Assembly (NCBI GenBank): GCA_029851415.1
Contig: CM056743.1
Location: 63,766,186 to 63,830,185, forward strand
DNA: 64,000 bases
Reading direction: 5' to 3'
Source: Eretmocerus hayati
Taxonomy: Eukaryota > Arthropoda > Insecta > Hymenoptera > Aphelinidae
Shown here: positions 40,969-51,928 of the stretch, piece after piece
Layout: each line of letters starts with the position of its first letter
Position numbering within the stretch: position 1 is the stretch's first letter
Program-made: the position numbers and the translations under genes
The notes under the pieces: generated by a model
The model's database searches: none
What the model saw: the letters and a program-made list of their open reading frames with translations, nothing else
Told to the model about the DNA's origin: nothing

Positions 40969-43800
40969 TCAAAGATTAAAGTAATGCTGCTTCTCCGGAT
41001 CAATCCTCTGAGGAGACTTTGTTAATAGGAAATCTTTCGAGGACTCTTTGAACAAGGGTGTTTTCCCCAGCTGCCGAAAGCCTGGAGGGAGAAAGTTCCA
41101 AAAATGAGCACATTGAACCTGGAAAGATCTCCTTCCATATTCAAGTCTCATATTGGGAACTTTGAGTACCCGCTCTTCTGCATTACCACGTGCGGGGCGT
41201 TCAGATTGGTACCTGGTGAACATCGCAGCTAGGTAGCCAGGCTCTCCTAAATGCATGATCTTATGCATTAACAGAGCTGCGAAGTACATTCTCCGCGAAT
41301 CAGTACGCAACCAACCTAAACGCTCCCTAAACGGGGTGATATGCTCGTCTCTCCTAAGATCAAAAATGTACCTCACACATGAATTGCTCAGTCGTTGTAT
41401 CCGTTGCCGCTGTTCGTCCGTGGCGTCGAGGTACACGACTGTGCAATAATCTAGATGCGGTTGAACTAATGACTCGACTAGGCGAATTCGGAGACGTCTG
41501 GTGATACACGCCCTAAAAAACCGCAATCCGTAAAGGGCACTGTTCAATTTCTTAGTTACTTGGTCGATGTGCGGCTTCCACGTCAGTTCACTATCAAGTG
41601 TAACACCAAGACTCACGACTGTATCGCTGAACGGAATGAATTTTCCTTCCTGTATCTCAACCCCTGGCAAGTCCATTCTTTTCAGATCTTTGATGTTCCT
41701 CTCAGAGCTGAAGAGGATTGCCTTGGTCTTGCCAGCGTTGAGACGCAGCGCAGGCCGGAATTTCTGGCCCATTCAGCAATTAGTCGTCCTACTTCTCCCA
41801 GCCGAGTGATGCCTTCCTTGATATTAGTTTTCTCGACTTGGAGATAAATTTGAAGATCATCCGCATAGAATAGATGATATACCGACTTTCCGTCTAGCAA
41901 ACCAGGTAAGTCATTAACATATAAGCTGAAGAGTAAAGGCCCGAGAACGGATCCCTGTGGAACACCCAGATTGGTTTCGAGCCAATCAGAACTACCAGAT
42001 TTTGAAGTGACTATTTGGGTGCGGCCTTGTAAGTATGATTTTATCCACAGGAGTGCCGATCTTGGAAACCCAAGGTTTCGGAGCTTCCTCAACAGCTTCG
42101 ACGGTGTTATTGTGTCGAAAGCTTTGCTAAAGTCGAATAGTAGGAGTAAGGTGATCTTCTTCCTATCAATGCCTACTCTGATGTCATCCGTCAACTTTAG
42201 TAAAGCTGTCTGGGTGCTATGGTATTGCCTGAAACCAGTCTGAAAGCGATCAAGAAGTTTCTCTACTTTTAAATACTCCGTGATTTGGTCATGTGCAATT
42301 TTTTCCAGAATCTTGGAAAGGAAGCACAGCAGCGCTATGGGACGAAAGTCCGAGACCGCTGATGGAGCTGCAGTCTTCTTCAATGCAATCAGCTGCGCTT
42401 GCTTCCAAGCCTCGGGAAAAACGCTATGAGCGAAAGAGGAATTGAATATATGTACAATAAGATCACCAATTGCCGGAAGAGCCTTCGCGATCACACTCTG
42501 AGGGATCCCATCCACCCCGCGGGCCTGCGAGGAGAAATGTTTAATAGCAAGGACTACATCATTGAAATTTGTGGGCTTAAATTTAAACCTCTCCTCCGGT
42601 GCAGAGTTAATATCGTCCATTGCTTCATTGATATTTTCGTGAGGCGAAACAGAGACCCCCGCAATGTGAGCGTTCAACTCATCCGGTGTGGAACCGTGAA
42701 GTTCTTCCTCTTTGCTCTTGGGCAAGAGGCCGAGATTGTGCATCTCCTTCCAAATATTCTTGTTCTGATCAAGAGCGTCTGAAAGATGGTTTTGAAGGAA
42801 GGAATTACGCTCTTGCTCAATGCGCAGATCGACCTCTTCGCTAAGCCGAAAGTACTCATTTTGAAGCTCAGGACACTTGCACTGGTTGCGTTGCATACGC
42901 TCCCAACGCCTGCGCTTCGCGTCTCGCTTCTTCATGAGCACCCTCAGCTCAGGACCAATCCAAGGAGCATCATTTTTACGCGGGTTTATAGTTTTTCCGG
43001 TGCTAATTCATCTAAAGCATTGAATTGCGTCTTCCAAACTGGTTTCGGCATTTTCAAGGACTGTCCAGTCACAGCGGAGCAGACGGTCATTCAATATCTC
43101 CGGGGTGATGTTACGAAAATCCCTATATTTGAAGGAATTTTTTGGCGGAGTAGGGGTGAAGACGTTGATAGTAACGTTAATGACCGAGTGCCCACCGAAA
43201 CTGGGCAGGTGTCTGTTGTGAAATTCAGTAATGGTGTTGTTGTCATCCACGTAGATGTGATCAATCCATGTATGAGATACATTGGGGTTGTGTTGATGAG
43301 TCGGGCCATGCTGCACTATCTGCAAGGCTAGTTCTTCTGTCAGTGCAGTCAGTGTCTTGGTGTCGAGATGAGCAGTATCCAACAAGTCAGCGTTCAGATC
43401 ACCCATTATGATTTTGTGACTGTAATCACCACACAGCCGGCGTAACGAGCCAAACAGCCCATCATCCTTCTGCATGGCAATTTTAGAGGGTCTATAGATT
43501 ACTTCGACTAATATTGGGGGTAAGCTGCCTTGCTGCACGCTACAAAAAAGGAATTCGGGCACGCCAGGTTTCCCCGGCCCAAAAGTATTCGACGAAACCA
43601 ACTTCTCAATTTTGAAGTCATTGCGCACATACAAGGCAACTCCTCCACCTTCTCTGTTGCGATCTTGTCGCAACAACGAAAAACCTGGAATTTGAACGAG
43701 ACTGTCATCTACATACTCATCTAGCTTCGACTCGGCCACCCCAAATAGATGATAGGAGGGATCGTTAGCGACGAGCAAGCGTAGATGCTCAATCTTATCT
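40969..43800 (-). pseudogene. LINE A4 ORF2, endonuclease and reverse transcriptase
   Basis: The endonuclease (from about 43800) begins INLNSLTDKIEHLRLLVAND and has AESKLDEYVDD, EGGGVALYVRNDF, IIMGDLNADLLD and HTWIDHIYVDDN, typical APE motifs. A small deletion near 43010 shifts the frame and creates a stop. The RT frame (42941-41682) contains AIKHFSSQARGVDGIPQSVI, FRPIALLCFLSKILEKIA, HSTQTALLKL, LLFDFSKAFDT (catalytic Asp), GVPQGSVLGPLLFSLYVNDL and HLFYADDLQIY (catalytic FYADD). All catalytic residues are intact. A second frameshift near 41750 separates the C-terminal 267 residues (41772-40969). The motif style fits the CR1/L2 group. It is the best template of the family here. Confidence 0.9.
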
Positions 43801-43877
43801 GTCAGGGAGTTAAGGTTGATAAATCCCGCTTTTAAAGAATTGCCCCTCCCTCGTCGCTCTTCAGCAGCCGTATCCAG

Positions 43878-45428
43878 TCAGGGAGTCCTTGCTGATTCTG
43901 TTGCCGGAACTTTATTTTGCTCCGGAACGATAGTGCAGCTCTGGGTGTTATTAGAGGATGCACAGGTGCGTTCCGGACCACTTCGACAGGTCGTTTGAAT
44001 GACCTGCAGATCAGCAAGGAATTCGAACGTATGCGCTCGCTCACCATTTTTCCGTCCAACCCAGAAACGCCCATCTCTGTGCCAGACGTATTTAAGACCC
44101 AAACCGCGTGTAACCGACCTTAAACGTATAAATTCTTTGTATTTTTCACGGTGGAGCATCTCATTTATAAAGATTTTACGGTCTGGCACATGATCTTTTG
44201 TATCTGGGTCGAGTAAGTCAGGCAGGATATTGTTGGCCGTGAAATAATTATTGGTGATTGAACGTTTAGCCCGAATCACTTTCCCGACTAGTCGACTACT
44301 GGAGAGTTGGACTACACATGATGGTAAATTGCGCGTGATGGCAGCTGAGGCTCGGGAAGGTAGAACCGAGTCACGATTACCTGTTGGAGTCTTCTCCCCA
44401 GACGCACGCTCCGGTTGCAGGACACGGACATCAGCAATGTCTGCCCTCTCCAATGAGGGGAGAATAGACTTGAGCACTGCATAAGAAATATCAGATATCT
44501 GTGCTGGTGAGGCCTTAGAATCTTCTTTTAATACACCATTAATAATCAGTTTACAGCGCTCAAGTCCGTCATTGCCCAGTCCCTGCCCTTGCTTCCGAAC
44601 GTATGAGTGGGGGGACTCGTCCATCCTAGGGGCAGTGTTAGGAATCGAGGATTGATGTGTCGATTCAGCATTACTATTCTCATCATTACGAAATTTACTA
44701 TTCTGCAGAGTACTCTGGAAGCCTGACAATAGCTCCGTTAAGGTAGAAATTTGGCCTGCCATGATGGAATTTTGCTCCAGAAGAAGCTGTCGATCCAAGC
44801 GAAGCTCCTCCAGCTGGGAGCTTTGCTTCTCTATAAGTCCCTCGAGAGAAGATACATGTGCCAACAATCGATCATCCACCTCACTTACTGCTGGTGTGCA
44901 AGATGGAGAGGTAGTGGCAACGTTTTGTCGGATCACGAGGGATTTTATTTCGTCAAGCTGGTTCTGAAGCAAGGCATTTTGGTTGTAGAATAGGTCCAGA
45001 GTACTCTCCCGTATATATACCCACTTTGATTCCGGAGAGTTTGACGACGTCGACGTGGTTGTTGCTGCAGATTGATCCGAGATGTTGAGGCTATTGCTTT
45101 CCACCGATCCAACGGGGTGATCCACGTGTGATGTACTCAGCAGCGACGGAGAGGCAGTAGTGAGCCGCGCATCAGCTTGCTGCTTTTGAATGTTCGCGGG
45201 CTCTGTTCTGCTGGACTCGTGGATGGTGGCGCCACTTAACGGAGGCGAAGCAGTAGCTGGCGGAATACCCCCCGCTAGCGTGAGCTGTCGACTCTCGATG
45301 GCTTGAGAGGCACTGGTGGTGGGGAGCTCAGCGCTGCTGCCCGTGGTGGTATGGTGCGGGGTGAGGGGAGACTTTCCTGGCGCGCCACGCGAGCTGAGCC
45401 GCATGTGTGAGAGCGGCTGATTACTCAC
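43878..45428 (-). CDS. LINE A4 ORF1, RNA-binding protein (intact frame)
   Basis: A 516-residue open frame. The first 150 residues are Ser/Thr/Pro-rich. Residues about 160-250 form probable coiled coil (NALLQNQLDEIKSLV, LLAHVSSLEGLIEKQSSQLE). The C-terminal half has an RRM-like fold pattern: CKLIINGVLKEDSKASPAQI, LERADIADVRVLQP, VVQLSSSRLVGKVIRAKRS, RKIFINEMLHREKYKEFI, LRSVTRGLGLKYVWHRDGRF. This is the ORF1 architecture of CR1/L2-like LINEs, which binds element RNA in the cytoplasm. The true start may lie further upstream: copy A5 carries an additional cysteine-rich N-terminal domain, missing here because of 5' truncation at the (GA)n tract. ORF2 starts about 80 bases after its end. Confidence 0.85.
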   Translation of the reverse strand: MSNQPLSHMRLSSRGAPGKSPLTPHHTTTGSSAELPTTSASQAIESRQLTLAGGIPPATASPPLSGATIHESSRTEPANIQKQQADARLTTASPSLLSTSHVDHPVGSVESNSLNISDQSAATTTSTSSNSPESKWVYIRESTLDLFYNQNALLQNQLDEIKSLVIRQNVATTSPSCTPAVSEVDDRLLAHVSSLEGLIEKQSSQLEELRLDRQLLLEQNSIMAGQISTLTELLSGFQSTLQNSKFRNDENSNAESTHQSSIPNTAPRMDESPHSYVRKQGQGLGNDGLERCKLIINGVLKEDSKASPAQISDISYAVLKSILPSLERADIADVRVLQPERASGEKTPTGNRDSVLPSRASAAITRNLPSCVVQLSSSRLVGKVIRAKRSITNNYFTANNILPDLLDPDTKDHVPDRKIFINEMLHREKYKEFIRLRSVTRGLGLKYVWHRDGRFWVGRKNGERAHTFEFLADLQVIQTTCRSGPERTCASSNNTQSCTIVPEQNKVPATESARTP

Positions 45429-45462
45429 GCGAGCGGAGACTCGTGTGAGTAATCAGCCTACT

Positions 45463-45465
<3 letters not shown>

Positions 45466-45558
<93 letters not shown>
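45466..45558. repeat. (GA)n microsatellite, 93 bp
   Basis: An uninterrupted GA repeat between the 5' end of LINE A4 and the 3' tail of element C. Confidence 0.95.
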
Positions 45559-45561
<3 letters not shown>

Positions 45562-46930
45562 GATTAGATTAGTTTTTATTTGGTACCTTGGGGTATTAGC
45601 CTATGTGGTACAGGTAGCATAATTCAATTACATAACAATAAAAATAGTGTAGAAGAGTATTGGAATATATCTTGAACAATGAGAATAATTATTCATTTTT
45701 GCGCATTGCTGATGTTCTAAGATGAGATTCTGATTAAAATAATATGATAAACATGATTAGCATAATAGAGGAATTAACAAATAATGATAAGTTTCATACA
45801 TAGCAGCTGAGTTTTCGAAGTAATGATAAGGAAGTTCTTCGATAGAAACATCTTTCTTATACAGAGATCGATACCGAGAAAATTTCACTTGAAGTTAATC
45901 AAGCGAGGAACAAAAATAAATAAATCGTATTGATCAGGTGATGTTTTGCTGCGTTTGAAAATTTTCAAGATCGTGCTCAGAAAAAATTGGCATGAGTGGC
46001 CCACTCTTTGAACACTTCATGCATACAATGAGATTTTTCACCACAATATTTCAAACGAACACTGGTTGTATGGGCTTTTTTAAGCAAATTATGAACTCCT
46101 TTGGGCCACAGTGGGCTGCAAAAAATTTTTGAATCACTTTCATAACCAAAGATATCTCTAACACTTTTCTTCCTCAGCTCAATTGAGCTTGAAATGAGTT
46201 TATCTCTAACTATCGCTGATGATAATTGGATGACAATAGCTTGAGAATCGAGAACTTTTCTTTTCAATGGATCTGGATATAAAGTTGAAACTGATGTGTT
46301 TACATTTCGAAAATCAGGACCTTTCCATACTTTTACATTGACAACAAATTTTTCGAGCTCTGGCTCATTCATAGCAATCAAGACTTTAGTCACTATCTCT
46401 TTGTTTGAAAGGTTCAAGTTACGATGAATATCTGTTACAATCATTTCAGCTGAGTCGACTAGTGATGGCTGTTGAGAGATGTGAAAAACTTTTTCACGAA
46501 TTTTCGAAACATCTTGTTCAAGTGCGGTTATTCGATTTTCCATTTTAGCCTCAATTTCATGCAATTTCGAGAAAAGTTTGTCCTGACAAGCGTCAGAATG
46601 AGCAATGAACATTTTGAAATATGTTGGCATTCCACTCGAATGATGCATTTTCTGAGTTAGTCTCAGATTTGCGAGATGAGCACGAGGTCACTTGATCTTG
46701 GTGAGAAGAACTCACTGTGAAGATATGTGGAGCCATAGTAGCGTGATAGATACGTGGATGCAGAACAGGATCAGAATCAGCTGTCACTGCGATCAAAAAT
46801 ACTCAGGGGCAAACACGTGTGAATCAGGCTTTAGAGGAGTTGATAATGCAGATATCTGCTTGAGGTTGCTGCCATCTAGCGTCTAGCGGTGAAACTCCGA
46901 CGAAGCAGCAAATCAAGCTCTGTGTAGCTC
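45559..46930 (-). mobile_element. Element C, ORF1-only LINE-like element
   Basis: On the minus strand it ends AATAAAAACTAATCTAATCTAATCTCTCTC, that is a pentamer tail (AATCT)n running into the TC tract. It has one coding frame resembling a LINE ORF1, a 3' UTR of about 410 bp, and no RT between ORF and tail. The 5' boundary near 46930 is a guess. It could be a non-autonomous half-LINE or a deletion derivative. Confidence 0.6.
45977..46648 (-). CDS. Element C ORF1-like protein (intact frame)
   Basis: A 223-residue frame. It has a coiled-coil segment (KLHEIEAKMENRITALEQDV) and then a region resembling the RRM-like part of LINE ORF1 proteins: IVTKVLIAMNEPELEKFVVN, KVLDSQAIVIQLSSAIVRDK. The VIQLSS..VRDK segment parallels VVQLSS..VGKVI in family A ORF1. 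It ends EVFKEWATHANFF and is directly followed by the 3' UTR. An RNA-binding role is inference from this resemblance. Confidence 0.6.
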   Translation of the reverse strand: MHHSSGMPTYFKMFIAHSDACQDKLFSKLHEIEAKMENRITALEQDVSKIREKVFHISQQPSLVDSAEMIVTDIHRNLNLSNKEIVTKVLIAMNEPELEKFVVNVKVWKGPDFRNVNTSVSTLYPDPLKRKVLDSQAIVIQLSSAIVRDKLISSSIELRKKSVRDIFGYESDSKIFCSPLWPKGVHNLLKKAHTTSVRLKYCGEKSHCMHEVFKEWATHANFF

Positions 46931-47151
46931 CGAGTCCAACCTTATAACCCCAGAACAAGGAAGGTGCTGGTTGAAAAAAACAGATGAATTACTCGCAAGA
47001 TGCATGGATCCACAGCAATATATGGATCGAACGGATCCTTGCAAGATTTGGCGTGCAAGAGCCTGTAACAGAAAAGCCCGTAGGCAACTTGCGGCAGAAA
47101 AAATGATGAAATACAGGCACGCACTGAAGAAAACGTGTGATGAGACTCACC
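46931..47151. other. Unassigned sequence before the R1-like element
   Basis: About 220 bp. A + strand open stretch (TDELLARCMDPQQYMDRTDP) runs into the GA tract; I do not recognise it. Confidence 0.35.
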
Positions 47152-47157
47152 GAGAGA

Positions 47158-47197
<40 letters not shown>
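47152..47197. repeat. (GA)n tract
   Basis: An imperfect GA repeat of 46 bases directly before the R1-like element. Arg-Glu repeats in the frames across it are artefacts. Confidence 0.9.
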
Positions 47198-47995
47198 ACC
47201 AAGGTGGGTTAAGCTACGCAGATATGCTGCGCAGGATAAAGACGGATGACCTTAATGAAGAAGTGGGCTCTAAAGTCACGGGCATCCGCAAGACACAGGA
47301 AGGACAAATTTTCATTGAATTGAGGAAGGGCGCCGACGCCGCAGCCATCAAAGCGGCTCTGACACCAGTCGTCGGGCTAGGAAGGGGCTGTCCACTGCCT
47401 CGCGAATAGCATGACCCTCGAGATTCTCGGAGTCGACTACGATGTCGACAAAACTAAAGTGCAGCAGGACCTCGCGAAGGCCCTACCAGGAACCGAGGAT
47501 GGAGCCGTAATAGTCAAGAGCCTACGAAGCGGTTCCCGGGGCACCCAAACAGCGGTTGTGCCCATCCCAGCGAGGCTCGCTCACCACCTCCTGGACTGGG
47601 AAGAACCCAAGGTCGGATGGAGCAGGGTGAGAATCCGCGAGAAGGGTGGCATCCCACGCTGCTATCACCGCCTAGAGTATGGCCACAAGGCCTCAGGCTG
47701 CAAAAAAGGGAAGGCAGAGGAACATCAACCGAAACTCTGCTTCCAGTGCGGTGAACCAGGACACCTCGCCGCTACCTGTAAAGTGAAACCAAAATGCCTC
47801 AGCTGCGTGGCTATCGGAACTAGATCTGACCACAGGTCGGGCTCCAGCAACTGCACAGCCTACCAAAACGCGAGGGTGACATATAGACGCAGGGGGGGGG
47901 AATGGCTAACATCATCCAAGCCAACCTCAGGAGAAGCGGGGACGCTTGTGACCTCCTACACACTGCCGCCAAAGAAGGGGGTATTGATGTTCTGA
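47198..47995 (+). pseudogene. Element D ORF1, gag-like with zinc knuckles
   Basis: Frame one (to 47409) carries LSYADMLRRIKTDDLNEEVG and FIELRKGADAAAIKAAL; frame two (47411-47995) carries LGVDYDVDKTKVQQDLAKAL and the knuckles. The first knuckle has lost its second Cys (RCYHRLEYGHKASGC), the second is intact (CFQCGEPGHLAATC), and a third begins KCLSC. A frameshift near 47405 separates the two parts. The end overlaps ORF2. It would bind element RNA. Confidence 0.8.
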
Positions 47996-50900
47996 TCATC
48001 TCCGAACCGCCTCGGAAGCGCGAATTTTCCCGATCCACATTCGATCACTGGGGGACCGCTGTAATTCAGATCACGAATCCCGCGATCCGCGAGACTGGAC
48101 CAGCTGTTAGTGGCCGCGGTTATGCTCGAATGACCATAGGGGGCACAGCTGTATACAGCTGCTACTATTCGCCGTCGCTCAAGACGCACGAATTTGAAGA
48201 CGAGCTCCACGACCTAGAAGAGGATGTGAGGCAATGGGGGGGGGGGGCAGTTATAATCGCGGGGGATTTCAACTCCAAGGAACCGACTTGGAGCGGGGGG
48301 CCGCGCGATAGACGGGGGGTAATACTCGCTGATGCCATGGAGGCATTAGGATTAGTGCTGGGGGATTTCAACTCCAAGGAACCGACTTGGAGCGGGGGGC
48401 CGCGCGATAGACGGGGGGTAATACTCGCTGATGCCATGGAGGCATTAGGATTACTGCTCGCGAACGAGACGGGGGTTATCACCTATTACCGGTACGACAC
48501 TCGGTCCCGGGAGGGAGGTTCGTCATCGGTCCTCGACTTGACGTTCATGAGCCCGTCGCTCATGGGCCGTATGACATCGTGGGAAGTTCTGGACACGGAA
48601 ACACTGAGTGACCATCGACACATTCGGTTTCGGTTTAGAACTGACGGACAGAGACAGACGACACGGAGACCGCGACCAACGGGGTGGCAGGTACGGAAGC
48701 TGGGCGAGGGGAAATTCCGGGAATCGATAGTAACAGTCGAAGATCTCCCGATAAACTCCGCCACGGACGAGGCTGTGGCGATGGTAACATCCGCCATCAC
48801 GAGAGCTTGCGACGCGTCGATGCCTCGCAGGACAACACGATATTTCTGGAGGAAACCAGAGTACTGGATCACCGATGAGATCAAGGCTCTACGAAGAACG
48901 AGCAACAAGAAAAGGAGGACCGCATGGCGATCAAGGAAGCTGCAACAACCACCGCTGGCGGAATATGACAGAGCGTTCAAAGAAGCAAAGAAGGCTCTCG
49001 TTCTAGCCATCCGGAGGAGCAAAGAGAAGTGCTGGGATGAACTGTGCGACATGGTTAACGAAGACCCCTGGGGCACGCCATATCGCGGGGTCATGTCAAA
49101 GGTCCGACCCCGGAGGGGCAACTCAGCACCGACCGATGCAGCAACATTGCGCAACGTCGTGGAAGACCTATTCCCAGCAGGAAAACCCAGAGTTACATCC
49201 CCTACGGAAAGCGAAGATACCATCCCGCTCTTCACTATGCAAGAGCTACTCATAGCGGCGAAGAGGCTGCCAAACGGCAAGGCCCCTGGCCTGGACAGCA
49301 TTCCGAACGAGGCTCTGAAACTGGTCTCCAAATACAAGCCAGATTTACTCCTCGACCTCTTCAACATCTGTCTGAGCGCGGGAATTTCCCCGGACAAGTG
49401 GAAACGCCAGAAGCTGGTCCTGATACCTAAGGGTCAAGGTCAACGCCCTTTCAGCATGCTCGGCAATATCGGGAAAATGTACGAGAGGATGGTGCTCGCC
49501 AGGGTGGAGGAAGCCTACGAAGAAGGCGGTGTGCTATCACCAATGCAGTTCGGGTTCCGGAAGGGACGGAGCACTGTTCACGCGATCGAGGCGGTCCAAG
49601 AACGGGTTCAAGCGTCGGTAGGGAATGCATACCAAGGAAGAGGAGGATTCTGTGCCATCATTGCGTTGGACATGAAGAACGCATTCAATTGCCCGAGCTG
49701 GGAGCGAGTTTATCAATCTCAAGCAGGTAAAGTGCCCCCCTATCTACTAGTCGTCACGAGTGACTACCTGCGGAACAGGACCCTCGTGTACGACACCGAC
49801 GAGGGACAAGAGATTCGTGCACTGTCCGCCGGAATCGGACAGGGATCGGTTTCCGGGCCGTTCAAGTGGAACACCCAATACGACAGCTTACTGTCTATCG
49901 AACTGCCAGAAGGAGTGATAATAGTGTCTTTCGCGGACGACGCGGGACTCAAAGTATCGGCTGATAACGAGGAACTCTTGGGTAGACGCGCGAACAAAGC
50001 GCTGGCCCGAGTCTACGAGTGGATGGTGAGCAGGCTTCTGGAGCTCGCTGTCAAGAAGTGCGGAGCAATCGTGGTCACAAGGCGTAGGAAGTTCGACTCA
50101 CCCCGGTTTTATATCAACGGGCAAGAGATTCCACGGAAAACAGAGCTGAAATACCTCGGTGTATGGCTCGACGACAAGTGGTCGTTCTAGAAGCACATCC
50201 AGGAAGCCGCCCAGAATGCGAGCAGGGTCGGTGCGGCGCTCCAGCGGCTCATGTCGAATATCGGAGGACCCAACGAAAAGAGGCGCGCACTTCTCAACAC
50301 CGTCACCACCCTCATCATGCTGTACGGTGCACCCGTATAGGGAAAGAGAGTAGAGAAGACCATCATCGAGAAGAGAATGGGGCCTGTCCATCGAAGAGCG
50401 GCCCTGAGGAGTGCCTACCGCACCGTGTCAGGAGATGCGGCTCACGTATTGGCGAGTACTCCGCCCATCCACTTGCTCGTCGCGAAGCGAGTCAGGATCT
50501 GGGACCGCCAGAAAGTGATCGGAGCCGAACGAGTACTCACTCCGACGATGAAGGAGATCATCCGCGACAACGAGAAGGAAACCACCCTCGAACAGTGGCA
50601 AACTGAGTGGGACTCGCCATTCGCGAATGGCAGATGGACGCACCAGTTGATCCGTGACATAGCCAGGTGGGCGGAACGTTCCCATGGAGAGATGGACTAC
50701 TGGACGACTCAGGCACTGAGCGATCATGGTTGCTTCGGATCCTATCTAACCAGGTTCAAGAAGAGGACGACCCCAGCATGTCAGTCATGCGGGGACGACT
50801 GGAATGACGCCGAACATGCCCTGTTCAAGTGCAGCGACACCCGGAGAGAGCGCGCCGAGCTGGATAGATGGCTGGGTGCTCAACTAACACCTGAGAATCT

Positions 50901-51027
50901 CGTCCCGTACTTGCTCCGCAACCAGGAGACATGGGATAGAGTCACCGGATACATCAGGCTGGTGATGACCCGCAAGGAGGAGAAAGAGAGGGAAGTGAGG
51001 CGCCTCGATGCCGGCGAATTACAGTGA
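47902..51027 (+). pseudogene. Element D ORF2, endonuclease and reverse transcriptase with two stops
   Basis: The frame runs from 47902 to 51027 apart from TAG codons at 50188-50190 and 50338-50340. Endonuclease motifs are IIQANLRRSGDACDLL, LIISEPPRK, IIAGDFNSKEP, SSVLDLTFMSP and LSDHRHIRFRF; the GDFN block is duplicated. RT motifs follow: RLPNGKAPGLDSIPNEAL, LIPKGQGQRPFSMLGNIGKM, MQFGFRKGRSTVHAIEAV, CAIIALDMKNAFNC (catalytic Asp), IGQGSVSGPFKWN, VSFADDAGLKV (FADD). Towards the end ACQSCGDDWNDAEHALFKC is the C-terminal CCHC finger of R1-type elements. Both stops replace positions where TGG would fit. Confidence 0.9.
48261..48458 (+). repeat. 99-bp in-frame tandem duplication in the endonuclease
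   Basis: 48261-48359 and 48360-48458 are identical except for one base near the end (AGTGCT versus ACTGCT). Each copy encodes 33 residues from GDFNSKEPTW to DAMEALGL. The catalytic GDFN block therefore occurs twice in a row. Confidence 0.95.
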
Positions 51028-51540
51028 GTCTGCCAATGAAAACAGAAGAGGCCCAAATGATTCCAGGAGGAATATGATGCCCTGAAGAGGGGAGAAAGAA
51101 GAAAGAAGAGGGAAGAAAGAAGAAAGAGAGGGAACAATGAAGAATGAAGATAGAAGATGCCGACAAGTGGCCGAAGAGAGGAGATGGAGAAGAGGAACGC
51201 TCGCAATCGAGTGCGAGACATGCCGCTCATCCTGAAGTAATGCTCACGCGGTTCCGGGATGAGATGGCAGATGCAGGTGGATCTCCTTCGTGATTGCCCG
51301 ATGCCCTAGGTATCGGACACCAAGGGGAGAGGGATATTACATGGCCGGGCCCACCTATCGGTGGGCCCCACCCAAACCCGTGTCCCGCCTGGTATGGCCT
51401 GCGGGGGCTATGCGTAGTCCGCGTAAGCTGGACCAGCCCGGTGTCTGGGGACGGATCCGAATGATCTTGAGGCAGATTTTGCCCTCTAACCACCTTAAAA
51501 GAAAAAAAAAGAAAAAAAAGAGAGGGGGAGGGAGAGAGAG
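51028..51540 (+). other. Element D 3' untranslated region and junction
   Basis: About 470 bases of purine-rich sequence, an A-rich tail and then GAGAGGGGGAGGGAGAGAG, which leads into the tail of LINE copy A5. Confidence 0.7.
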
Positions 51541-51928
51541 AGATAACCTTTATTTGCCCGAGGGCAAAATTGAAAAATACAGTGGCATATGTTACATATG
51601 TTACGGCTACATAATAGATATATAAAACAGTATAAATATTTGTCTTTTTGGTCAAGGAATATTAGAATTATCACAGAAAGTGACTAGTCATTTTAAGGCA
51701 TCGACAGATGCATGAAAGTCAGGAAGAGAATGATAAGATACATTTACATATACATAAATCAGTCTTTACAAGAACGATCGAGAAGAAGAGAACATTCTCA
51801 AGTAGAAAGGTAAATAAAGGCTTGGGCCAGCAGAAATATCACAGGAATTACAATTCAGTAACGAAGTAGCCACGTATGACTTTTAAAAAAGGAAACGCCG
51901 ATTGAAAAGAGCCCAAACCTATCACAGT

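Larger units (their letters stand above)
40621..45465 (-). mobile_element. LINE family A, copy A4 (most complete)
   Basis: A CR1/L2-like element on the minus strand between two (GA)n tracts. Order: ORF1 (45428-43878), ORF2 endonuclease and RT (about 43800-40969), 3' UTR, (TATC)n tail. It is about 4.8 kb. Its 5' end touches the 93-bp (GA)n tract. ORF1 is intact; ORF2 is not. An (AT)n run at 40692-40737 lies in its 3' UTR. Confidence 0.9.
47198..51519 (+). mobile_element. Element D, R1-like non-LTR retrotransposon
   Basis: A 4.3 kb + strand element, 5' truncated inside ORF1, with a CCHC-type gag-like ORF1, an overlapping ORF2 (endonuclease, RT and C-terminal zinc finger) and an A-rich 3' end (51497-51519). 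Sequence style (GFRKGRST, IALDMKNAFN, FADD) and two-ORF structure fit the R1 group. It lies between GA-rich tracts on both sides, so it probably inserted in one. Confidence 0.85.

Noticed and set aside
47137..47200. Arg-Glu repeat protein across the (GA)n tract
   Set aside because: It is translation of a microsatellite.
46971..47249. Short + strand frame before the R1-like element
   Set aside because: It runs into the (GA)n tract and continues as Arg/Glu repeats. No similarity recognised.
47198..51519. rDNA insertion site for the R1-like element
   Set aside because: No 28S rRNA sequence on either side; the flanks are GA-rich tracts.
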